From Terriglobus albidus (GTDB lineage: Bacteria; Acidobacteriota; Terriglobia; Terriglobales; Acidobacteriaceae), in assembly GCF_025685425.1 (NCBI RefSeq), contig NZ_JAGTAS010000050.1:1-64000 (forward strand): 64,000 bases of DNA, in the 5' to 3' direction. The notes beneath the pieces are model-generated. The model made no database searches. It saw only the letters and a list, made by a program, of their open reading frames with translations, and had not been told where the DNA came from. Position numbers and translations under genes: made by a program. This document shows positions 18,051-26,660 of this stretch, piece after piece (positions within the stretch are counted from its first letter, which is position 1; each line of letters opens with the position of its first letter).

Positions 18051-19646
18051 ATGACGACTGTACAGAAGCCCGAGCACGAATCGACGCCGGCGCGGCCCGC
18101 GCCCGGACACCATGAGGCACTGCCTGCGCACGAGGAGCATAAAAAGGGCAGCGTTCTCCGCAAGATCATCATCATTCTGGTGATTGCCGTCTTTGTCGGC
18201 TTCTGTGTCTGGAAGATCGTGGATAACCGCAAGAATGCGGCGACGCAGGGCGCCGGCCCCGGTGGACCGGGCGGCGGGCGTGGAGGCTTTGGCGGACCTG
18301 TTGCGGTGGCTGCTGCTCCGGTACAGCAGCGCACCATGCCGATCTATTACACGGCGCTGGGAACAGTCACGGCCTATAACACGGTGACCATCCGTTCGCG
18401 TGTCGACGGACAGTTGCTGCGGGTGTATGTGACGGAAGGCCAGCAGGTGAAGCAGGGCCAGCCGTTGATGCTGATCGATCCTGCTCCGTATGAGGCCGCA
18501 TTGGCTGTGGCTGAGGGAAATCTGGCCCGTGACCAGGCAACGGCTACGAATGCGCGCCAGCAGGCGACGCGGTATGACCAGTTGTATGCCTCCGGTGTTG
18601 TCAGCCGTGAGCAGGCGCAGGCGCAGGAGGCTGCTGCCGGACAGGCTGATGGAGCCGTCAAGGCCGACCAGGCACAGATTCAGACCGCGAAGGTGAATCT
18701 GAGCTATACGCGGATCAACTCGCCGATCAATGGTGTTGTGGGTCTGCGCCAGGTGGATCCCGGCAACATTGTCTCGGCAGGTTCTACGACCGGTCTTATT
18801 GTCATTACCCAGATGCACCCCATCAGCGTGATCTTCACGCTGCCCGAAGATCAGTTGCCCGAGGTGCTCAAGCGCACGCGTTCCGGGCAGAAGCTGCCGG
18901 TAGAAGCCTATGACCGTTCCAATACGACTCTGCTGTCCAAGGGCACGCTGCTGACCACCGACAACCAGATCGACACCACTACCGGCACGGCCAAGCTGAA
19001 GGCTGTCTTCGATAACAACGACAACACCCTGTTCCCGAACCAGTTTGTGAATACCCGCCTGGTGCTCGAGAACCGCCCGAATGCGATCGTGATTCCCACG
19101 GCGGCGGTACAGAGCGGAACGCAGGGCAGCTTTGTGTATGTCGTCAAGGATGGCAATCCTCCGGCCAGTGCTGATGGCGAGGGACCAGGCCAAGGTGGAG
19201 GCCAGGGACGTCAGGGAGCCGGCGGCGGGCGTCGTGGACAGGGTAGCGCGCAGGGGCAGGGCGCGTCGGGCCAGGGAGGACAAACTCAGGGCGCGCAGCA
19301 GGGACCGCCACACTATGTCGAGATGAGGCCCATCAAGATCGAAGCAACGGAGGGAACGCTGGATATCATCTCCAGTGGCTTGCAGCCGGGTGAGATGGTC
19401 GTGACTGACGGCGCCGAGCGGCTGCGCACCAACGCGCGCGTCACGATGCGTCCCGCGAATCCGATGACAGGCAGCGCCATTCTGGGCGATGGCCAGGGTG
19501 GTGGCGGCGGCCGTCGCGGCCAGGGAGGAGCCAAAGGGCCTGGAGCTCCGGGCTCGACCGCACCGGCAAGCGATAACTCCGGGCAAGGCCGTGGCAGCAG
19601 CAGCCGTCCTCGTGGACAGCGTCCCCAGGGAGGTGAACAACCATGA
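18051..19646 (+). CDS. mdtA: RND efflux periplasmic adaptor (MdtA type)
   Basis: This 531-residue membrane fusion protein links an RND pump to an outer-membrane channel. It has about 40 cytoplasmic residues, one membrane helix (IIIILVIAVFVGFCVWKIV near 44-63), a biotinyl-lipoyl half (VRSRVDGQLLRVYVTEGQ-like), a helical hairpin, a beta barrel and a membrane-proximal domain. Two Gly/Gln/Arg-rich low-complexity tracts, about 370-420 and 480-531, are unusual and make it longer than MdtA (about 415). It is the first gene of a three-gene operon and overlaps mdtB by 4 bp (ATGA). AAGG sits before the start. Confidence 0.92.
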   Translation: MTTVQKPEHESTPARPAPGHHEALPAHEEHKKGSVLRKIIIILVIAVFVGFCVWKIVDNRKNAATQGAGPGGPGGGRGGFGGPVAVAAAPVQQRTMPIYYTALGTVTAYNTVTIRSRVDGQLLRVYVTEGQQVKQGQPLMLIDPAPYEAALAVAEGNLARDQATATNARQQATRYDQLYASGVVSREQAQAQEAAAGQADGAVKADQAQIQTAKVNLSYTRINSPINGVVGLRQVDPGNIVSAGSTTGLIVITQMHPISVIFTLPEDQLPEVLKRTRSGQKLPVEAYDRSNTTLLSKGTLLTTDNQIDTTTGTAKLKAVFDNNDNTLFPNQFVNTRLVLENRPNAIVIPTAAVQSGTQGSFVYVVKDGNPPASADGEGPGQGGGQGRQGAGGGRRGQGSAQGQGASGQGGQTQGAQQGPPHYVEMRPIKIEATEGTLDIISSGLQPGEMVVTDGAERLRTNARVTMRPANPMTGSAILGDGQGGGGGRRGQGGAKGPGAPGSTAPASDNSGQGRGSSSRPRGQRPQGGEQP

Positions 19647-22600
19647 GTCCGTCAAGGCCGTTTATTCTCCGGCCAGTGGCCACCTCGCTGTTGATGGTGG
19701 CCATTCTTCTTGCCGGAGCGGTTGCCTACCTGCAGTTGCCGGTCTCGGCGCTGCCCCAGGTGGACTACCCGACCATCCAGACGCTTACGTTCTATCCGGG
19801 AGCCAGCCCGGAGGTGATGACCCAGTCGGTCACCGGTCCCCTGGAGCGCCAGTTCGGCCAGATTCCCGGCCTGACGCAGATGACCTCCATCTCCTCGGGC
19901 GGCGGATCGGTCATTACGCTGCAGTTCAACCTGAATGAGTCGATCGATATCGCTCAACAGGACGTTCAGGCAGCCATCAACGCAGCCGGTTCTTATCTGC
20001 CGAAAGACCTCCCAAACCCTCCGATCTATTCGAAGGTCAATCCCGCGGATGCGCCCATTCTGACGCTGGCGCTCAGCTCCAGTTCCCTGCCGCTCGCGAA
20101 GGTGGAAGATCTGGCTGACACGATCATGGCGCAGAAGATCTCGCAGCTGTCGGGCGTGGGTCTTGTCAGCATCAACGGCGGTCAGAAGCCGGCTGTGCGT
20201 ATCCAGGCAAATCCAACGGCGCTGGCCAGCTACGGCATGTCGCTGGAAGATGTCCGCACAGCGCTGGCGTCGGCAAACGTCGATCAACCCAAGGGAAGCA
20301 TCTCGGGAGCCCGGCAGGCCTTTACGATCGGTGCGAACGATCAGCTTACCGCCGCGGCTGACTACAGTAAGGTGATCGTTGCTTACCGGAATGGATCCCC
20401 GGTTCGGCTGTCGGATGTCGCCAACGCGGTGGACTCGGCGGAGAACCTGTACCAGGCGGCATGGTGGAACGAGGACCCGGCGGTCATCGTCAATATCCAG
20501 CGGCAGCCGGGCGCGAACATCATCTCAGTCGTCGACTCCGTAAAGGCGCTGTTGCCGCGCCTGCGCGAAACGCTGCCGAACACGGTCCGTATCGATGTGC
20601 TCACCGACCGGACGAATACGATCCGGGCATCGGTCAAGGACGTGCAGTTTGAGCTGATGCTGACCATTGCGCTGGTCGTTCTGGTCATCTTCCTCTTCCT
20701 GCGATCGTGGCGCGCCACCATCATTCCCTCGGTAGCTGTGCCGCTCTCGATCGTGGGCACTTTCGGCGTGATGTATCTGTTGGGCTATTCACTCAACAAC
20801 CTTTCGCTGATGGCGCTGACCATCTCTACGGGGTTCGTGGTTGATGATGCCATCGTCATGGTGGAGAACATCGATCGCTATCTGGAGATGGGCGACTCGC
20901 CGCTGGATGCGGCGTTGAAGGGCTCAGAACAGATTGGCTTCACCATTGTGTCGTTGACCATCTCGCTGATCGCCGTGCTGATCCCGCTGCTCTTCATGGG
21001 AGACATCGTCGGCCGTCTATTCCGCGAGTTCGCGGTGACGCTGGCTGTGACGATCCTGGTCTCCGCGGTGATCTCACTGACGCTGACGCCGATGATGGCG
21101 GCCAAGTTGCTGAAGCATCTTCCAGAATCGGAGAAGGGCTGGTTCTACCGTAAGAGCGAAGAGTTCTTCAACTACGTGATTGAGAAGTACGCCGTGGGCG
21201 TGCGCTGGGTGCTTCGCAACCAGACGTTAACCCTGTTGGTGACGCTTGCTACGTTTGTTACCACCGTACTGCTGTATATCTACGTGCCCAAGGGCTTCTT
21301 TCCGGTGCAGGACACCGGCGTGATCCTGGGAATTACGCAGGGGCCGGAAGACACCAGCTTCACTGCCATGGCTGCAAAGCAGAAGGCACTGGCGTCAGTG
21401 ATCCTGAGGAATCCGAATATTGAGAATGTCTCTTCATTCATCGGAATCGATGGCACGAATATGACCATCAACTCAGGACGCGTGCAGATCACGCTGAAGG
21501 ATCGCGAAGAGCGTAGTAAGACCGCGAGCGAGATTATCCGCGATCTGGAGCCTGAGCTGGCTAAGGTGGAAGGGATCAAGATCTACCTGCAGCCCTCGCA
21601 GGATCTGACGGTGGAGGATCGCGTCAGCGCATTGCAGTATCAGTTGTCCGTGGAAGACGCGGACCCGGTCGAGCTGCAGAACTGGGTGGATCAGATCATC
21701 GAGAAGATGCGCTCCCTGCCTGAGGTGACGGCAGTGACCAGCGATCAGCATCCCAACGGCCTGGGCGCGCACCTGGTGATCGATCGTGATACGGCGTCGC
21801 GCCTCGGCATTACGCCGCAGAACATCGATGACACGCTGGACGATGCCTTCGGCCAGCGGCAGATCTCAACGATCTATACGCAGATCAATCAGTACCATGT
21901 GGTGTTGGAGGCGGGACCCAGGTTTCAACGGACTCCGGACTCGCTTGACCATATCTATGTGAAGAGCTCGAACGGAACACAGGTGCCGTTGTCGACGTTC
22001 ACGCACTTCGAAGAGAGGAAGGCTCCGCTCTCCATCAATCATCAGAGCCAGTTTCCATCGGCGACGATCTCCTTCAACATCCGGCCTGATAAGAGCATTG
22101 GCGATGCGGTGGATTCGATCACGAAGGCGCTGAAGGAGATGAATATTCCCCTCAGCGTGAATACAGAGTTCCAGGGAACGGCGCGCAGTTTCCAGGCATC
22201 GCTGTCGAACGAGCCAATCCTGATCCTGGCCGCGCTCATTGTGGTGTACATCGTTCTGGGTGTGTTGTACGAAAGCTATATCCACCCCATCACGATTCTC
22301 TCGACGCTGCCTTCGGCGGGTGTGGGCGCCATTCTGGCGTTGATCATCGTCCGCGATTCGCTGAACGTGATTGCGTTGATCGGCATCATCCTGCTGATCG
22401 GCATCGTGAAGAAGAACGCCATCATGATGATCGACTTTGCGCTGGAAGCCGAACGTGAGCACGGCAAAACGCCGGAGGAGTCGATCTACCAGGCGTGCCT
22501 GCTGCGCTTCCGTCCCATCATGATGACGACGATGGCGGCATTGCTCGGCGGCGTTCCTCTGGCCATGGGTACGGGTACGGGTTCTGAGCTGCGGCGTCCC

Positions 22601-22765
22601 CTGGGTATCACGATCATCGGCGGCCTGATCGTCTCGCAGGTGCTCACGCTTTACACAACGCCGGTGGTCTATCTGTTCTTTGACCGTATTGGACGCAGGT
22701 ACTTCAAGACGGAGGACGCCGATCGCAGGCTGCGTGAGCACGAACACGTGGTATCGGCGGACTGA
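19643..22765 (+). CDS. mdtB: RND efflux pump subunit (MdtB/MuxB type)
   Basis: This 1040-residue HAE1-family RND pump has 12 membrane helices and two large periplasmic loops. Typical landmarks are the N-terminal FILRPVATSLLMVAILLAG, GFVVDDAIVMVENIDRYLE in TM4 with the proton-relay Asp pair, and GIVKKNAIMMIDFALEAER in the second half. With the next gene it probably forms a mixed trimer as in MdtBC. The coupled ATGA overlap with mdtA supports joint translation. No outer-membrane channel gene lies nearby. Confidence 0.95.
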   Translation: MSPSRPFILRPVATSLLMVAILLAGAVAYLQLPVSALPQVDYPTIQTLTFYPGASPEVMTQSVTGPLERQFGQIPGLTQMTSISSGGGSVITLQFNLNESIDIAQQDVQAAINAAGSYLPKDLPNPPIYSKVNPADAPILTLALSSSSLPLAKVEDLADTIMAQKISQLSGVGLVSINGGQKPAVRIQANPTALASYGMSLEDVRTALASANVDQPKGSISGARQAFTIGANDQLTAAADYSKVIVAYRNGSPVRLSDVANAVDSAENLYQAAWWNEDPAVIVNIQRQPGANIISVVDSVKALLPRLRETLPNTVRIDVLTDRTNTIRASVKDVQFELMLTIALVVLVIFLFLRSWRATIIPSVAVPLSIVGTFGVMYLLGYSLNNLSLMALTISTGFVVDDAIVMVENIDRYLEMGDSPLDAALKGSEQIGFTIVSLTISLIAVLIPLLFMGDIVGRLFREFAVTLAVTILVSAVISLTLTPMMAAKLLKHLPESEKGWFYRKSEEFFNYVIEKYAVGVRWVLRNQTLTLLVTLATFVTTVLLYIYVPKGFFPVQDTGVILGITQGPEDTSFTAMAAKQKALASVILRNPNIENVSSFIGIDGTNMTINSGRVQITLKDREERSKTASEIIRDLEPELAKVEGIKIYLQPSQDLTVEDRVSALQYQLSVEDADPVELQNWVDQIIEKMRSLPEVTAVTSDQHPNGLGAHLVIDRDTASRLGITPQNIDDTLDDAFGQRQISTIYTQINQYHVVLEAGPRFQRTPDSLDHIYVKSSNGTQVPLSTFTHFEERKAPLSINHQSQFPSATISFNIRPDKSIGDAVDSITKALKEMNIPLSVNTEFQGTARSFQASLSNEPILILAALIVVYIVLGVLYESYIHPITILSTLPSAGVGAILALIIVRDSLNVIALIGIILLIGIVKKNAIMMIDFALEAEREHGKTPEESIYQACLLRFRPIMMTTMAALLGGVPLAMGTGTGSELRRPLGITIIGGLIVSQVLTLYTTPVVYLFFDRIGRRYFKTEDADRRLREHEHVVSAD

Positions 22766-22781
22766 CGGAAGTTTGACCGTG

Positions 22782-22811
22782 GAGGCGTCTGCCCCGACAG
22801 GCAGGCGCCTC
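22782..22811 (+). promoter_or_regulatory. Hairpin between mdtB and mdtC
   Basis: A 12-bp stem (GAGGCGTCTGCC pairing with GGCAGGCGCCTC, one G-T pair) with a 6-base loop is followed by an A-rich run, not T-rich. It lies in the 89-bp mdtB-mdtC gap. It could stabilise the mRNA or alter the pump-subunit ratio; it is a poor match to a rho-independent terminator. Confidence 0.5.
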
Positions 22812-22854
22812 TGAAAAAAGATTTGGAAACAGGCAGCAGGTAAGTACTTCGCCT

Positions 22855-25800
22855 ATGCATATCTCAGCACCATTCATCAAACGGCCGGTAGCCACCTTCC
22901 TGCTCTCGATCGCTATTCTTATGGCGGGGGCGGTGGCGTACAAGTTCCTACCGGTAGCTGCTCTGCCGCAGGTCGAGTTTCCGACGATCTCGGTCAATGC
23001 CGGCATTCCCGGATCTGATCCGGAGACCACTGCGTCAGCGATTACGACACCCCTTGAGCGTCAGTTTTCGCGCATTGCCGGTATTACGCAGATGACCTCC
23101 GTCTCCGGTACGGGGACAGCGAGCATCATCCTGCAGTTCGATCTCTCCCGTGATATCAACGGCGCCGCCCGTGACGTCCAGGCAGCCATCAATGCGGCGC
23201 GTGCCCAGCTTCCGGCGAATCTCCCGCAGAACCCCAGCTACCGCAAGATCAATCCGGCGGATGCGCCGATTCTGATGCTGGCGCTGACATCCGAGTCAAT
23301 GACGTCGGCACAGCTCTATGACGTTGCCGATTCCATCCTGTCGCAGAAGATTGCCCAGGTACCGGGTGTCGGTCAGGTATTTGCCGGTGGTTCTGCCAAG
23401 CCCGCTGTTCGCATTGAGGCGAATCCCCGTCAGCTCTCCGCCTACGGTATCGGTCTGGAGGCGTTGCGGACCGCGATCGGTCAGATCAATGTTTTGCAGC
23501 CAACTGGCTATCTGCAGGATGACGAACACCGCTGGGAGGTTTCGACCTCGGACCAGCTCTTTGGCGCAGCGGCGTATGCTCCGCTGATCATCGCGACTGA
23601 TCGTGGCAATGTATCGAGCGCGGCGGCATCGACGGGGCTGCCTTCGTCGGTCGCGGCGGTTAGTACGACGACCAGCACGACGACGAACACAGCGAATGGT
23701 CCGGCGAATAATGCCAACCGCACTCCGGTGGCGGCATCGAATCAGTCCACCAGTGCCGCGGCGAACGCGCATGGCATTGTGCGTATTCGGGATGTAGCGA
23801 CGGTCTATGACGGGGTTGAGAACATCCAGACTGGCGGCTTCGTCGATGGTAAGCCGGCCATTCTGATGCAGGTCTTCAAATCGCCGGGGGCCAACGTCAT
23901 CGACACGGTGGATCGTGTTCTGGCACTGTTGCCGACGCTGCGCGCAACTATTCCTCCGGCGGTCACGCTGCAGGTGGCGATGGACCGCACCACAACGATC
24001 CGCGCTTCGGTCAACGATATTACCCGCACCCTGGTGTTGACGATCTGCCTGGTGGTGCTGGTTGTCTTCTTCTTCCTGCGCGAGGTGCGCTCGACGCTGA
24101 TTCCATCGGTGTCGGTACCGCTGTCACTGATGGGCACCTTTGGCGTGATGTATCTGCTGGGGTATTCGCTCGACAACCTCTCGCTGATGGCGCTGACGAT
24201 CTCGACCGGATTTGTGGTGGATGATGCCATTGTGGTGATCGAGAACATCTCGCGTCACCTGGAGGCCGGCATGCAGCCATTCGAGGCGGCGATGCTGGGG
24301 TCGGAAGAGATCGGCTTTACGGTGCTCTCGATGAGCATCTCGCTGATTGCGGTGTTTATCCCGATCCTGCTGATGGGCGGCATCGTCGGACGCCTGTTCC
24401 GCGAGTTTGCGGTGACGCTCTCGGTAGCGATTCTGATGTCGCTGGTGGTCTCGTTGACGACAACGCCGATGCTCTCGGCGAAGTTCCTAAAGGCGCATGA
24501 CCAGCAGAAACATGGCCGCTTCTATCTGTGGGGCGAGAAGTTCTTCAACTGGATGCTGAAGGAGTACGACCGGGGCCTGCGCTGGGTGATCCGGCACTGG
24601 GTGCTTACCTTCCTGATCACGGTCGGCACCTTCATCCTGAACATCTACCTGTTCATTCTGGTGCCCAAGGGCTTCTTCCCGCAGCAGGACACAGGCCGTG
24701 TCGGCGGCCAGATCCGCGCACAGCAGGACACGTCCTTTGAAGCGATGCGTCAGAAGATGATTACGCTTGCTGCCATTGTGCAGCGGGATCCCGCGGTGGA
24801 GCATGTGATGTCCTTCGTCGGCGGTGGTGGTCCCGGCGGTGGCGCCTTCAATACGGCCAATCTCTTTCTGGCGTTGAAGCCTTATGACGAGCGCATCAAG
24901 AATGGGGACACCGCTGATGTTGTCATCAATCGCCTGCGCCCGCGCCTGCAGGGAACGCCCGGAGCGCAGCTCTTCATGCAGTCGCAGCAGGAGTTGAACA
25001 TCGGTGGACGGCAGTCGGCTGCGCAGTTCCAGTACACGGTTACGGCCGACACGGTAGCCGAGCTGAAGGAGTGGGGCCCCAAACTGCAGAATGCGATGGC
25101 GCGTCTTCCGGAGCTCCGTGACATCAATACCGATCAGCAGGACAACGGTCTGCGGTACCAACTGGTAATCGATCGCGATACGGCATCGAGGCTGGGGATT
25201 ACGCCGTTGATGATCGACTCGACTCTGTCCGATGCCTTCGGCCAGCGCCAGGTCTCCACGACCTATCGCACCCTGAACCAGTACCACGTGGTGATGGAGG
25301 TTGCGCCGGAGTTCCAGACGGATCTCGACTCGCTGCGCCATATCTTCGTGAAGAGTACAAACGGAACCCAGGTTCCGCTCTCAGCTTTCTCGCACTTTGA
25401 GATGAACCGTGTCCCGCTGCAGGTTAATCACCAATCGCAACGTCCGGCGTCGACCATCTCCTTCAATCTGGGACCTGGCGTCTCGCTCTCCGACGCCACG
25501 AATGCCATTGAACGAGTCAAGAATCAGATCGGTCTGCCATCGACGGTCGTAGGCGGCTTCCAGGGCTCGGCACAGGCCTTCCAGTCCTCGCTCTCATCAG
25601 AGCCGATCCTCATTCTGCTTGCCATGACGACGGTCTACATCGTGCTGGGCATGTTGTATGAGAGCTTTATCCATCCGCTGACGATTCTTTCCACGCTGCC
25701 CTCCGCGGGCGTCGGCGCGCTGCTGGCGCTGCTGATCACGAACATGGAGCTCTCGGTCATTGCCATGATCGGTATGGTGCTGCTGATCGGCATCGTGAAG

Positions 25801-26157
25801 AAGAACGCCATCATGATGATTGATTTTGCGATTGCGGCCGAACGCGAACACGGTAAGGACTCCGAAGGCGCCATCTACGAGGCGTGCCTGCTGCGCTTCC
25901 GGCCGATCATGATGACGACGTTTGCCGCGTTGCTCGGCGGTCTGCCGCTGGCTCTGGGGACAGGCACCGGTTCCGAGTTGCGCAAGCCGCTGGGTGTCAC
26001 CATCGTGGGCGGTCTGCTGGTGTCGCAGTGCCTGACGCTGTTCACGACGCCGGCGGTGTATCTCTTTTTCGATAAGCTGCGGAAGCGTCTTGCGAAGTTC
26101 TTCCCGAAGAAGGCCGCTGCTCCGGCGCATGTGCCGCATCCGGCGACAGGAGACTAA
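22855..26157 (+). CDS. mdtC: RND efflux pump subunit (MdtC/MuxC type)
   Basis: This 1100-residue RND pump is a close relative of the preceding gene, with the same TM4 motif (GFVVDDAIVVIENISRHLE) and GIVKKNAIMMIDFAIAAER. It is about 60-75 residues longer than usual. A Ser/Thr/Ala/Asn-rich insert at about residues 253-306 (nt 23611-23772) sits between the strands LIIATDRGN and GIVRIRDVATV; MdtB has no insert there. The C terminus is basic and Ala/Pro-rich. It is the last gene of the operon and ends beside a heptamer microsatellite. Confidence 0.94.
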   Translation: MHISAPFIKRPVATFLLSIAILMAGAVAYKFLPVAALPQVEFPTISVNAGIPGSDPETTASAITTPLERQFSRIAGITQMTSVSGTGTASIILQFDLSRDINGAARDVQAAINAARAQLPANLPQNPSYRKINPADAPILMLALTSESMTSAQLYDVADSILSQKIAQVPGVGQVFAGGSAKPAVRIEANPRQLSAYGIGLEALRTAIGQINVLQPTGYLQDDEHRWEVSTSDQLFGAAAYAPLIIATDRGNVSSAAASTGLPSSVAAVSTTTSTTTNTANGPANNANRTPVAASNQSTSAAANAHGIVRIRDVATVYDGVENIQTGGFVDGKPAILMQVFKSPGANVIDTVDRVLALLPTLRATIPPAVTLQVAMDRTTTIRASVNDITRTLVLTICLVVLVVFFFLREVRSTLIPSVSVPLSLMGTFGVMYLLGYSLDNLSLMALTISTGFVVDDAIVVIENISRHLEAGMQPFEAAMLGSEEIGFTVLSMSISLIAVFIPILLMGGIVGRLFREFAVTLSVAILMSLVVSLTTTPMLSAKFLKAHDQQKHGRFYLWGEKFFNWMLKEYDRGLRWVIRHWVLTFLITVGTFILNIYLFILVPKGFFPQQDTGRVGGQIRAQQDTSFEAMRQKMITLAAIVQRDPAVEHVMSFVGGGGPGGGAFNTANLFLALKPYDERIKNGDTADVVINRLRPRLQGTPGAQLFMQSQQELNIGGRQSAAQFQYTVTADTVAELKEWGPKLQNAMARLPELRDINTDQQDNGLRYQLVIDRDTASRLGITPLMIDSTLSDAFGQRQVSTTYRTLNQYHVVMEVAPEFQTDLDSLRHIFVKSTNGTQVPLSAFSHFEMNRVPLQVNHQSQRPASTISFNLGPGVSLSDATNAIERVKNQIGLPSTVVGGFQGSAQAFQSSLSSEPILILLAMTTVYIVLGMLYESFIHPLTILSTLPSAGVGALLALLITNMELSVIAMIGMVLLIGIVKKNAIMMIDFAIAAEREHGKDSEGAIYEACLLRFRPIMMTTFAALLGGLPLALGTGTGSELRKPLGVTIVGGLLVSQCLTLFTTPAVYLFFDKLRKRLAKFFPKKAAAPAHVPHPATGD

Positions 26158-26161
26158 AGAC

Positions 26162-26194
26162 AGTTGCTAGTTGCTAGTTCCTGGTTGCTAGTTG
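26162..26194 (+). repeat. Heptamer microsatellite, left arm of 33-bp inverted repeat
   Basis: The stretch is AGTTGCT-AGTTGCT-AGTTCCT-GGTTGCT-AGTTG, that is (RGTTSCT)n. It starts 4 bases past the mdtC stop and overlaps the last codons of the four-helix-bundle gene. The reverse complement of 26628-26660 matches it at 32 of 33 bases. Confidence 0.88.
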
Positions 26195-26562
26195 CCCGGA
26201 CGCGGTGCTTTCAATAAGTAGGATTCCAAGGCCGTCAGCATTTTCCCAATCTCGCTTGAGAGCATGACACTTTCTTTTCGTAGAATCGAATTTCCGAAAT
26301 CAAGGCGGTCGGCAAGAATGAGCTGTGTGTTCAGCTCATCGTTCGAACCTCGGGCAACAACGACGAACTGACGGAAATCCCGTCTGGTCGTCCGTCCCGA
26401 TCCCTCAGCAATGTTGGACGCGATCGAGACACTTGCCCTTCGCATTTGAGCCGAAAGCCCGAAGACTTCCTCTCGTGGGAAGGTTTTGGTGAGTTTGTAG
26501 ATAAGCTCCGCCAAGTCGATACTGCGTTGCCAGACCTTGAAGTCTCGATAGGATGTCGGCAT
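26188..26562 (-). CDS. Four-helix-bundle protein (S23/Avd-like)
   Basis: This 124-residue protein matches the four-helix-bundle family first seen in 23S rRNA intervening sequences (S23) and related to diversity-element Avd proteins. Visible signatures are FKVWQRSIDLAELIY near 8-22, LSAQMRRASVSIASNIAEG near 40-58 and a helix ending in IGKMLTALESYL. No reverse transcriptase or variable repeat lies nearby, so a DGR role is not supported. It lies between 33-bp inverted repeats and ends inside the left one. The function is unknown. Confidence 0.85.
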   Translation of the reverse strand: MPTSYRDFKVWQRSIDLAELIYKLTKTFPREEVFGLSAQMRRASVSIASNIAEGSGRTTRRDFRQFVVVARGSNDELNTQLILADRLDFGNSILRKESVMLSSEIGKMLTALESYLLKAPRPGN

Positions 26563-26591
26563 TGCGCGATTGTATCCAGCCGTTGCTAAGC

Positions 26592-26624
26592 AAGAAAGGC
26601 CGGTCTCGATGACCGGCCTTTCTT
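26592..26624 (-). terminator. Terminator after the CocE-type gene
   Basis: AAGAAAGGCCGGTC and GACCGGCCTTTCTT form a stem of about 14 bp with a 4-5-base loop. It lies past the cocE-like stop, on the far side of the repeat 26628-26660, and 30 bp upstream of the four-helix-bundle start. Confidence 0.8.
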
Positions 26625-26627
26625 ATT

Positions 26628-26660
26628 CAACTAGCAACCAGGAACTAGCAACCAGCAACT
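26628..26660 (-). repeat. Heptamer microsatellite, right arm of 33-bp inverted repeat
   Basis: On the minus strand the cocE-like stop codon TAG (26661-26659) runs into this repeat (TAGTTGCTGGTTGCTAG...). It is the inverted partner of 26162-26194, and a third copy lies at 40550-40582. Confidence 0.88.

Noticed and set aside
17994-19655. A 553-codon open frame antisense to mdtA.
   Set aside because: The sense frame encodes a complete adaptor protein in operon context.
26188-26562. Four-helix-bundle gene as a diversity-generating retroelement accessory (avd).
   Set aside because: No reverse transcriptase, template repeat or variable repeat is visible nearby.
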